A stretch of DNA of 7,270 bases from Pseudomonadota bacterium (GTDB lineage: Bacteria > Pseudomonadota > Alphaproteobacteria > Rhizobiales > Tepidamorphaceae). This document shows, in pieces, positions 1 through 5,903 of this stretch. Position numbers and translations under genes: made by a program. Within the stretch, counting starts at the first letter, position 1. Each line of letters starts with the position of its first letter. Under the pieces are notes generated by a model, which worked only from the letters and a program-made list of their open reading frames with translations, searched no databases and was not told the DNA's origin. Location of the stretch: assembly GCA_023435545.1 (NCBI GenBank), contig JAEYRQ010000413.1, forward strand, positions 1 through 7,270, in the 5' to 3' direction.

Positions 1-2
1 GG

Positions 3-860
3 ATCGGACACGGCTATCTTGCGACCCACGGCGGCAAGGGCAGCAATCAGGCGGTGCAGGCAGCGCGATGCGGCGCCGCAGTCGCCATGGTCGGCGCGGT
101 CGGCGACGACGGGAACGGGCGCGGCGCGCTGGCACTCTGGGCGGCGGAGGGCATCGACCACGCAAACGTTGTCGTGCGGCCGGGGGCGCCGACGGGCGTG
201 GCGATGATCCTGGTGGATGCTGGCGGCGAGAACCAGATCGTCATTGATCCCGGCGCAAACATGTCGCTGACGCCTCCCGACATCGAGGCTGCGGAAGAGC
301 TGATCGCCGGTGCCGGCCTCGTCGTGGCGCAATTGGAGACGCCGGTCGCGAGCGTTCGCCGCGCCTTCGGGATCGCCCGGGCAGCGGGCGTGACGCCCCT
401 TCTCAACACCGCGCCGGCGCCGGCTGTGCCGATCGGGGAACTCGTGGCGCTGACCGACATCCTGATCGCAAACGAGGGCGAGGCGGCGAGCCTGGCGGGA
501 CTGCCGCAGGCGGATCGCTTCGGTCTGGACGCGGGCGTTTGCCTGGCGGACGCGATCGGGGTGCGGGTACTGGTAGTGACCGCGGGCGCGGAGGGTGCCT
601 TCCTGTTCGCGCGTGGTACTGATGCCCTGCATCAGCCCGCGCCGCCTCTTGCGGAGATCGTCGACACCACCGGGGCGGGCGATGCCTTCATCGGCGCCTT
701 CGCGGCGCGGCTGGTAGAGACCCATGACCTCGCCGCCGCCATGACACGGGGCGTCGCCGCCGGCTCGCTCGCCTGCACGCGGGCGGGCGCGGTCGCCTCG
801 CTGGCGGCAGGGGAGGAGGTGCGTCGGCTGGCTGGGACTGCCGTTCAGATCTTGAAGTAG
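3..860 (+). CDS. rbsK: Ribokinase-type PfkB carbohydrate kinase, 5'-truncated by window edge
   Basis: This gene encodes an ATP-dependent sugar kinase of the ribokinase/PfkB family, probably cytosolic and phosphorylating ribose or a related sugar. The reading frame is open from base 3, giving 285 residues. Compared with E. coli RbsK, about 30 N-terminal residues lie off the window. The substrate-binding GGKGSNQA motif is at residues 10-17 of the visible part. An NTAPAPA stretch and an NEGEA segment match the mid-domain NPAPA and NExE positions of ribokinases. The C-terminal DTTGAGDAF signature supplies the anion hole and the catalytic base (Asp at visible residue 227). No internal break is seen. 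The first in-frame start codon visible (GTG at 54) lies inside the conserved motif and is not the real start. The gene converges on the SDR gene and overlaps its end by 16 bases, so it probably belongs to a separate sugar operon to the left. Family assignment is firm. The exact sugar is inferred; another PfkB kinase such as a nucleoside kinase is possible. Confidence 0.88.
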   Translation: MGHGYLATHGGKGSNQAVQAARCGAAVAMVGAVGDDGNGRGALALWAAEGIDHANVVVRPGAPTGVAMILVDAGGENQIVIDPGANMSLTPPDIEAAEELIAGAGLVVAQLETPVASVRRAFGIARAAGVTPLLNTAPAPAVPIGELVALTDILIANEGEAASLAGLPQADRFGLDAGVCLADAIGVRVLVVTAGAEGAFLFARGTDALHQPAPPLAEIVDTTGAGDAFIGAFAARLVETHDLAAAMTRGVAAGSLACTRAGAVASLAAGEEVRRLAGTAVQILK

Positions 861-1717
861 TCCGGCTTGCCGGTGGTCCAGGTCTCGCCCCACAGGTGCC
901 CGCCGCCGGCGACATGCAGGACCTCGCCGGTGACGTAACCCGCCGCAGGTCCGCCGAGATAGGCGCAGGCCTCGGCGATCTCCCAGGTGGTGCCGACCCG
1001 CATCATCGGATTGGAGCGCGGATAGGCGGCGCGGGCCTCAGGCGTATAGACCTTCCAGCCTTCGGTCTCGATGGCGCCCGGCGCGATGCAATTGATGCGG
1101 ATGCCGAGCGGCGCCCATTCCACCGCCAGGTTGCGCGACAGGCCGATGACGCCGGCGCGCGCGGCGACCGTGTGGGCGACGCCGTAGAGGCCCTGGTCGG
1201 TCACTACGACGATGTTGACGATCGAGCCGGGGCTGCCGGCGTCGCGCCAGCGCTTCGCGGCGGCCTGCATGACGAACCATGTGCCGTTGAGGTTGGTGTT
1301 GACGACGGCGTTCCAGCCCTTCGGCGCGAAGTCGATGGCGGCCTGCGGGAACTGGCCGCCGGCGCTGTTGACCAGAAGGTCGAGGCGGCCGTGCCGGCTC
1401 CAGACCGCCGCCAGCAATGCCTCGGCGGAGTCCGACTCCCGGATGTCGACGGCTTCGGCGCTCGCCGACAGGTCGTGCTGGGTGAGCGTGTCGACCAGCG
1501 CCTCGAGCTTCTCGGGCTTGCGGCCGGCGACCACCACATGTGCGCCGAGGCGGGCGAACAGCCACGCGGCGGCGCGGCCGATGCCGCCGGCGCCGCCGGT
1601 GACCAGCACGACCTTGCCGCGGAACAGGTCCGGCGCGTAGATCGTCGGATGGGTGGCGAGCGTCCGGTCGTCGAGGCCGAACCGCTCCGCGCTTGCCGCC
1701 GGCCCCTCCTCAGCCAT
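845..1717 (-). CDS. SDR-family oxidoreductase, PECR/DECR-like, lacking the YxxxK motif
   Basis: This gene encodes a 290-residue short-chain dehydrogenase/reductase with a Rossmann fold. A leader of about 34 residues ends in APDLFRGK before the nucleotide-binding TGGAGGIG (residues 40-47). NSAG is at 117-120 and the structural NTNL at 140-143. Arg66 follows strand beta-2 (VVVAGRK), which favours NADP(H). Where classical SDRs have Tyr-x-x-x-Lys, this protein reads T-V-A-A-R (183-187), preceded by His182. From memory, human peroxisomal trans-2-enoyl-CoA reductase (PECR) has a very similar HSGAARAGV stretch, and 2,4-dienoyl-CoA reductases also lack the classical Tyr. A role on a CoA-thioester substrate, as an enoyl- or dienoyl-CoA reductase, is therefore inferred; AtuB/AtuG-type SDRs are the contextual parallel. 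The gene is co-transcribed with the acyl-CoA dehydrogenase. Its ATG lies inside the end of that gene (8-base overlap), with a weak AAGGA upstream, suggesting translational coupling. The family is sure; the reaction is not. Confidence 0.9.
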   Translation of the reverse strand: MAEEGPAASAERFGLDDRTLATHPTIYAPDLFRGKVVLVTGGAGGIGRAAAWLFARLGAHVVVAGRKPEKLEALVDTLTQHDLSASAEAVDIRESDSAEALLAAVWSRHGRLDLLVNSAGGQFPQAAIDFAPKGWNAVVNTNLNGTWFVMQAAAKRWRDAGSPGSIVNIVVVTDQGLYGVAHTVAARAGVIGLSRNLAVEWAPLGIRINCIAPGAIETEGWKVYTPEARAAYPRSNPMMRVGTTWEIAEACAYLGGPAAGYVTGEVLHVAGGGHLWGETWTTGKPDYFKI

Positions 1718-2939
1718 TGCGGCGGAGATCCTTGAGCAACTCGCCGGCGATGATCATCTTGCGCACCTCGGTGGTCCCCGCGCCGATCTCCAGCAGCTTG
1801 ATCGAGCGGTACAGCCGGTTGATCTCGGATTCCCAGATATAGCCGGAACCGCCATGGACCTGCACCGCCTTGTCGAGCACGGTGTGGGTCGCCTCGGCGG
1901 CATACATCACCGACGCCGCGGTCAGCATGTGGATGTCGCCGCGCCCGCCGCCGCCGATCTCCAGCGGTGCCGCGGCGGCGAGCGTTCGGTAGGTGAGGGC
2001 GCGCATCGATTCGATCGCGACATACATCTCGGCAATCATCGACTGGACCATCTGGAACGAGCCGATCGGCTTGCCGAACTGGCGCCGCGTCAGCGCGTAG
2101 TCGATTGAGAGTTCCAGCGCCCGCTCGGCGATGCCGAGGCAGATCGGCGAGATCATCGCCCGCTCCAGGTCGAGCCCGCTCATCACCACCGCGACGCCAC
2201 GGTTCTCGCCGCCGACCAGGTTTTCGGCCGGCACGCGGCAGTCCTCGAAGACGAGTTCGGCGGTCTGGCTGCCGCGATAGCCCATCTTCACCAGCTTCTG
2301 GGCGACCCTGAAGCCCGGATAGTTCTTCTCGACGATGAAGGCGGAGATGCCGTGCGCGCCGGCTGCCTTGTCGGTCTTGGCATAGACCAGCAGCACGTCG
2401 GCGACGGGGCCGTTGGTGATGTAGATCTTCGAGCCGTTCAGCACGTAGTGGGCGCCGTCACGCCGCGCCGTCGTTGCCATCGAGCCCAGCGCGTCGGAGC
2501 CGGCGCCGGGCTCGGTCAGGCCCAGCGCGCCGATCGTCCGGCCGGCGCACAGGTCCGGCAGATAGCGGCCGCGCTGCTCTTCGGTCCCGTTGCGGTAGAT
2601 GTTGTTGAGGCACAGGTTCTCGTGCGCGACCCAGCTCAGCGCCAGGGCATGGTTCCAGCGCGCGAAGGCCTGCACGACGAGCCCTGAGGTGGTCAGGTCG
2701 AGGCCGACGCCGCCGTACTCCTCCGGCACAGTGATTCCGAAGAAGCCCGCCTCGCCGATCTTCGGAAAGGCCTCATCAGGCCACCACTCCTCCGCGTCCA
2801 TGCGCTCGGAGAAGGGGTAGAGCTCGGCGCGGGCAAAGCGGTCCGCCTGGTCGAGTATTTCTCGTTGGTCGGTGGTGAGATCGAAGGGCAGGTCGCCCGG
2901 ATCGTTCGTCAGCCTCGCGTCGCCGAGGGCCTGCTGCAT
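1710..2939 (-). CDS. Acyl-CoA dehydrogenase, isovaleryl-CoA dehydrogenase-like
   Basis: This gene encodes a cytosolic FAD flavoenzyme that oxidises an acyl-CoA to the 2-enoyl-CoA and passes electrons to electron-transfer flavoprotein. With the chosen start it has 409 residues (family about 380-400). FDLTTDQ begins the N-terminal helical domain near residue 19. The flavin signature GALGLTEPGAGSD is at 137-149, KIYITN at 170-175, and MGYRGSQTAELVFEDCRVP in the beta domain at 218-236. The C-terminal domain ends with VHGGSGY and EIGAGTTEV. The SGLDLER segment places a Glu at residue 258, the position of the catalytic base in isovaleryl-CoA dehydrogenase. This points to branched or citronellyl-type (LiuA/AtuD-like) substrates rather than straight-chain ones. 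Three in-frame ATGs are possible: 3008, 2966 and 2939. I chose 2939 because it has the best ribosome-binding site (GGAAGGA) and because family-like sequence and GC-rich codon use begin only after it. Substrate is inferred. Confidence 0.88.
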   Translation of the reverse strand: MQQALGDARLTNDPGDLPFDLTTDQREILDQADRFARAELYPFSERMDAEEWWPDEAFPKIGEAGFFGITVPEEYGGVGLDLTTSGLVVQAFARWNHALALSWVAHENLCLNNIYRNGTEEQRGRYLPDLCAGRTIGALGLTEPGAGSDALGSMATTARRDGAHYVLNGSKIYITNGPVADVLLVYAKTDKAAGAHGISAFIVEKNYPGFRVAQKLVKMGYRGSQTAELVFEDCRVPAENLVGGENRGVAVVMSGLDLERAMISPICLGIAERALELSIDYALTRRQFGKPIGSFQMVQSMIAEMYVAIESMRALTYRTLAAAAPLEIGGGGRGDIHMLTAASVMYAAEATHTVLDKAVQVHGGSGYIWESEINRLYRSIKLLEIGAGTTEVRKMIIAGELLKDLRRNG

Positions 2940-3034
2940 CGTCGCGTTTCCTTCCCGATATGCCATCGAGCCCGCCTCAACTGCGGCGCGGCCGAGACAG
3001 GGGTCCATTCGTCGCCTTTCGCGATCTGTGTTGC

Positions 3035-3063
3035 ATACTAATGAACTCCACTCATTAAATCCA
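3035..3063 (-). promoter_or_regulatory. Candidate promoter for the acyl-CoA dehydrogenase/SDR operon
   Basis: On the minus strand, TGGATT (3063-3058, three of six consensus bases for a -35 element) lies 17 bases upstream of TAGTAT (3040-3035, four of six for a -10 element). Transcription would begin near 3028, giving a leader of about 20 to 90 bases depending on which ATG is used. Inverted repeat 1 lies exactly in the spacer. The -35 match is weak, so the main support is position and the parallel with the opposite promoter. Confidence 0.4.
3039..3057. promoter_or_regulatory. Operator-like inverted repeat 1 (dehydrogenase side)
   Basis: The sequence TAATGAACTCCACTCATTA has perfect 6-base arms (TAATGA/TCATTA) around a 7-base centre. 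The 13-base core TGAACTCCACTCA (3042-3054) recurs with one change at 3187-3199. The site fills the 17-base spacer of the candidate minus-strand promoter, where a bound repressor would block RNA polymerase. The most likely binder is the TetR-family protein encoded at 5900-6604; this is inference from symmetry, duplication and location. Confidence 0.62.
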
Positions 3064-3173
3064 GCGGGATGCGTCGGCGCGGCTTTCGTGCGAACCAACC
3101 GCATGGAACCTAAGGAAAAAACCAGAAAATACCGCGCTGCAACGCGTCCTGCTGCACACGCGAAGCGACTGGA

Positions 3174-3206
3174 TTGACAAAGCTGGTGAACTCCGCTCAC
3201 CTAAAG
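3174..3206 (+). promoter_or_regulatory. Candidate promoter for the hydratase-AtuA-TetR-ABC operon
   Basis: A perfect -35 hexamer TTGACA is at 3174-3179. No strong -10 follows at 17 bases (TCACCT at 3197-3202); an AT-richer CCTAAAG lies slightly further on at 3200-3206. High-GC proteobacterial promoters often have poor -10 elements. Inverted repeat 2 covers the spacer and the -10 area. The start of transcription would be near 3210, giving a leader of about 70 bases to the TTG start at 3278. Confidence 0.45.
3185..3201. promoter_or_regulatory. Operator-like inverted repeat 2 (hydratase side)
   Basis: The sequence GGTGAACTCCGCTCACC has perfect 5-base arms (GGTGA/TCACC) around a 7-base centre. 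Its core TGAACTCCGCTCA differs from repeat 1 at a single base (G for A), although the outer arm bases differ. This is the pattern expected of two independently maintained copies of one protein-binding site. It begins six bases after a TTGACA element, inside the candidate plus-strand promoter. The binder is inferred to be the downstream TetR-family regulator. Confidence 0.62.
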
Positions 3207-3263
3207 ATGAGGCGCACTTATCAATGATGCGCGACGCTGCCGGTCCCAAGGGGCGGTGGGCGA

Positions 3264-3270
3264 GGGAGGA
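3264..3270 (+). promoter_or_regulatory. Ribosome-binding site that decides the hydratase TTG start
   Basis: GGGAGGA is a strong Shine-Dalgarno sequence. It ends seven bases before the TTG at 3278. The in-frame ATG pair at 3224 and 3227 has no comparable purine-rich sequence upstream. Starting at TTG gives a protein beginning MSELVRSER, a typical beginning for enoyl-CoA hydratases of about 260 residues. Confidence 0.65.
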
Positions 3271-3277
3271 ACGAGGT

Positions 3278-4060
3278 TTGAGCGAGCTGGTCAGGAGCGA
3301 GCGCAGCGGCAGCGTGCTGACGATCGTCATCGACCGCCCCGAGCGGCGCAATGCGCTGAACGAGGCGGTTGCGGCCGGCATCGTCGCCGGCCTCGACGTC
3401 GCCGAGGCCGACCGCTCGGTCCGCGCGGTGGTGCTGACCGGAGCCGGTGACAAGGCGTTCTGCGCCGGCGGCGATCTGCAGCCGAATGCCGAGGGCACGC
3501 CCTTCACGATCGATCCGGCCGACCCGCGCCACTATGTGGCGGGCCTGCTGCGGCGGATGGATGCCTGCCGCCTGCCGCTGATTGCCCGCGTCAACGGCCA
3601 TGCGCTGGCGGGCGGCTTCGGCTTGGTCTGTGCCTGCGATCTGGTGGTCGCGCGGGAGGACGCCCTGGTCGGCGTCACCGAGGTCAAGGTCGGGCTGTTC
3701 CCGATGATGATCCTGCCGTTCCTGATCCGCGCCGTGCCCTACCGCACGATGATGGAGATGTGCATTACCGGCGAGCCGTTCACCGCGGCCGAGGCGGCGG
3801 GCATTGGCATCGTCAACTACGCGGTACCGGCGGACGAGCTCGACGCCAAGCTCGGCTGGCTGCTGGAGCGGGTAACCTCCAAATCGCCGACCGGGATTCG
3901 GCTTGGCAAGCAATCCCTCGCCAAGATGCGCGACATGAGCGTCGACGGGGCGCTCGAATTTGCGCAGTTCATGCTGGCCAACATGGCCCGCACGCGGGAT
4001 GCCCGCGAGGGCTTCGCCGCCTTCGCCGAGAAGCGCCCGCCCGAATGGACGGCGGAGTGA
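3278..4060 (+). CDS. Enoyl-CoA hydratase/isomerase (crotonase) family protein, AtuE/LiuC-like
   Basis: This gene encodes a 260-residue crotonase-fold enzyme expected to hydrate a 2-enoyl-CoA made by the neighbouring acyl-CoA dehydrogenase. DRPERRNALN is at residues 19-28. The first oxyanion-hole segment CAGGDL is at 62-67. The second, HALAGGFGL, is at 108-116. TEVKVGLFP follows at 134-142, with Glu135 at the usual second catalytic glutamate. At the first catalytic Glu position of classical hydratases (rat Glu144) there is Gly115. Methylglutaconyl-CoA hydratase-like (LiuC) and AtuE-like proteins, as I recall them, look similar here, so the enzyme may act on branched glutaconyl-type CoA esters. 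Isomerase or hydrolase activity cannot be excluded. The TTG start is chosen for its ribosome-binding site and family length; starting at 3224 would add 18 residues unlike the family. It is first in its operon and ends seven bases before the AtuA-family gene. Confidence 0.87.
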   Translation: MSELVRSERSGSVLTIVIDRPERRNALNEAVAAGIVAGLDVAEADRSVRAVVLTGAGDKAFCAGGDLQPNAEGTPFTIDPADPRHYVAGLLRRMDACRLPLIARVNGHALAGGFGLVCACDLVVAREDALVGVTEVKVGLFPMMILPFLIRAVPYRTMMEMCITGEPFTAAEAAGIGIVNYAVPADELDAKLGWLLERVTSKSPTGIRLGKQSLAKMRDMSVDGALEFAQFMLANMARTRDAREGFAAFAEKRPPEWTAE

Positions 4061-4067
4061 GCCGGCG

Positions 4068-5903
4068 ATGACAAGGACCCTCAGGATCGGCTGCGGGGCG
4101 GGCTTCTGGGGCGACAGCCCGGAGGGGCCGGCCCAGCTCGTCCGTTCCGGTGGTATCGACGTGCTGATGCTCGACTATCTGGCCGAGATCACCATGTCGA
4201 TCCTCGCCCGGATGAAGGCGAAGAATCCGGACCTCGGATATGCGACCGACTTCGTCACGATGGTCATGGCGCCGCTCGCCCGCGAGATCGCCGACAGGCG
4301 TATCCGCGTCGTCACCAATGCCGGCGGCGTCAATCCCGAAGCCTGCCGCGACGCCCTGATGAAGGTCCTCGGCCAGGCAGGTGTCGAACTCAAGGTCGCA
4401 GTCGTGCGCGGCGATGACCTCACCGGGCGCGTCGAGGCGCTGCGTGCCGCGGGCGTGCAGGAGATGTTCAGCGGCGCGCCGCTGCCGGACAGCATCGTCA
4501 GCGCGAACGCCTATCTGGGCGCCTTCCCGATCGCCGCCGCCCTCGATGAGGGGGCGGACGTCGTCATCACCGGGCGCTGCGTCGATTCCGCACTGGCGCT
4601 CGGTCCGCTGATCCATGTCTTCGGCTGGACGCCGGGGGATCATGACAGACTCGCAGGCGGCAGCCTCGCCGGCCATGTGCTCGAATGCGGGACACAGGCG
4701 ACCGGCGGCATCTTCACCGACTGGCGCAAGGTCGACGGCTGGGACCGGATGGGCTTCCCCATCGCCGAATGCTTCGAAGACGGCAGCTTCGAAGTGACCA
4801 AGCCGGCCGGGACCGGCGGCCTCGTCAGCACCATGACGGTCGCGGAGCAGATCGTCTACGAGATCGGCAATCCGGCTCGCTATCTCCTGCCCGACGTCGC
4901 CTGCGACGTCTCGGAGGTCCGGCTGACGCAGGCCGGACCCGACCGTGTCCGTGTCGAGGGGGCGAGGGGCTCGGCTCCGACGACGAGCTACAAGGTCAGC
5001 GCCACCTACGCGGACGGCTACCGGGCCTCGGTGACGATGATGATCGCCGGCCGGGACGCTGCCGCGAAGGCCGAGGCCGTCGGCGCGGCGATCCTGTCGA
5101 GGAGCGCGCGTCTGATGAAAGAGGCCGGTTTCGCCGGCTTCACCGAGGCGTCGATCGAGGTCCTGGGTGCGGAATCGACATACGGCGCCAGCAGTCGCGC
5201 GCGCGGAACGCGCGAGGTGGTGCTGAAGATCGCGGTCCGGCATCCCGACAAGGCGGCGCTTGCGATCTTCGCCCGCGAGATCTACCCGGCAGCCACCGCA
5301 ATGGCGCAGGGGCTGACCGGCTTCGCCGGCGGCCGGCCGGAGCCGCAGCCGGTGATCCGGCTGTTCTCCTGCCTCGTCGACAAGACGGACGTCCCGATCG
5401 AGATAGAGATCGGGGGCAGGAGCATTGCAATCGATGTGGCGCCAGGTGCGGCGGAGGCACCGCGAACTCCCTCGCCGTCCGCTCGTACCGTGACCGAGTT
5501 GCCGCCAGGATCGACGGTCGAGGTTCCGCTCGTGGCGATCGCGCATGGCCGCAGCGGCGACAAGGGCGACATCGCCAATATCGGCGTCCTGGCGCGGCAT
5601 CCGGACTTCCTGCCGGTGATCCGCCGCCACCTCACCGCCGACGCCGTTGCCGCCTACTTCGCCCACCTCGTCGACGGGCCGGTGGAGCGCTTCGACTGGC
5701 CGGGGCTCGTCGGCTTCAACTTCCTGCTGCATCGCGGGCTCGGCGGCGGCGGCATCGCCTCGCTCAGGCACGATCCGCAGGGCAAGGCCTACGCCCAGAT
5801 GCTGCTCGACCTGCCGGTGCCGGTGCCGGCCGCATGGGTGGAGCGTGGCGGACCGCTGGCCGAATGGGCGCTTGTGGCGAAACGGGAAAGGGTTTCCGCA
5901 TGA
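4068..5903 (+). CDS. AtuA-family protein (DUF1446 plus C-terminal AtuA-like domain)
   Basis: This gene encodes a 611-residue protein of the acyclic terpene utilisation AtuA family, whose biochemical role I do not know to be established. The N-terminal DUF1446/AtuA domain covers roughly residues 1-455. Its opening has GCGAGFWGDS (8-17) and LDYLAEITMSIL (35-46), typical of the family. A Pro/Ala/Ser-rich linker follows at about 459-482. The C-terminal AtuA-like domain (about 483-590) carries RSGDKGD at 495-501. In other genomes these two domains can be separate proteins; here they are fused. I see no signal peptide or membrane segment, so it is probably cytosolic. The ATG at 4068 has GGAG ten bases upstream and lies seven bases after the hydratase stop; frames opening earlier would run into the hydratase gene. 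Its stop overlaps the TetR start as ATGA. Context suggests a role in branched or terpenoid acyl-CoA breakdown, but terpene use is not demonstrated by family membership alone. Confidence 0.88.
   Translation: MTRTLRIGCGAGFWGDSPEGPAQLVRSGGIDVLMLDYLAEITMSILARMKAKNPDLGYATDFVTMVMAPLAREIADRRIRVVTNAGGVNPEACRDALMKVLGQAGVELKVAVVRGDDLTGRVEALRAAGVQEMFSGAPLPDSIVSANAYLGAFPIAAALDEGADVVITGRCVDSALALGPLIHVFGWTPGDHDRLAGGSLAGHVLECGTQATGGIFTDWRKVDGWDRMGFPIAECFEDGSFEVTKPAGTGGLVSTMTVAEQIVYEIGNPARYLLPDVACDVSEVRLTQAGPDRVRVEGARGSAPTTSYKVSATYADGYRASVTMMIAGRDAAAKAEAVGAAILSRSARLMKEAGFAGFTEASIEVLGAESTYGASSRARGTREVVLKIAVRHPDKAALAIFAREIYPAATAMAQGLTGFAGGRPEPQPVIRLFSCLVDKTDVPIEIEIGGRSIAIDVAPGAAEAPRTPSPSARTVTELPPGSTVEVPLVAIAHGRSGDKGDIANIGVLARHPDFLPVIRRHLTADAVAAYFAHLVDGPVERFDWPGLVGFNFLLHRGLGGGGIASLRHDPQGKAYAQMLLDLPVPVPAAWVERGGPLAEWALVAKRERVSA

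Larger units (their letters stand above)
2940..3277. other. Divergent intergenic control region between the two operons
   Basis: This stretch separates the minus-strand dehydrogenase/SDR unit from the plus-strand hydratase operon. It is more AT-rich around 3031-3060 and 3110-3210 than the flanking genes. It contains two candidate promoters facing apart and two related inverted repeats, listed separately. Open frames that cross it have no recognisable protein similarity and cover the operator sites, so I read them as chance. Its two edges may be untranslated leader or short N-terminal extensions, depending on the true start codons. Between about 3064 and 3173 I see nothing further. Confidence 0.7.

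Noticed and set aside
3064..3173. Possible small RNA or small protein gene in the divergent region
   Set aside because: I see no convincing ribosome-binding site with a conserved-looking short frame, and no strong hairpin followed by a T-run.
3009..3200. Extended dehydrogenase frame starting at 3200 on the minus strand
   Set aside because: It would cover both candidate promoters and operators and adds residues with no family similarity. Good ribosome-binding sites lie further in, at the ATGs from 3008 to 2939.
4772..4794. The 8-base palindrome CTTCGAAG occurring twice, seven bases apart
   Set aside because: It is inside the AtuA coding sequence and arises from repeated Cys/Ser-Phe-Glu codons (CFEDGSFE). 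There is no sign of a promoter or regulatory role.
5321..5346. GC-rich cluster of CCGGC/GGCCGG repeats that could fold into a hairpin
   Set aside because: It lies within coding sequence, is explained by Gly/Arg/Pro codons in high-GC DNA, and has no following T-run to make a terminator.
3969..5771. A 600-codon open frame on the minus strand opposite the AtuA-family gene, and a similar long one at 5789-7231
   Set aside because: High GC content removes stop codons from antisense frames. The translations are rich in Arg, Asp, Gly and His with no recognisable domain, while the plus strand has clear family motifs throughout.
4685..5899. Long N-terminal extension of the TetR frame through the AtuA gene
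   Set aside because: The upstream translation is an Arg/Gly-rich out-of-frame reading of the AtuA-family coding sequence. The helix-turn-helix protein begins naturally at the ATGA overlap at 5900.
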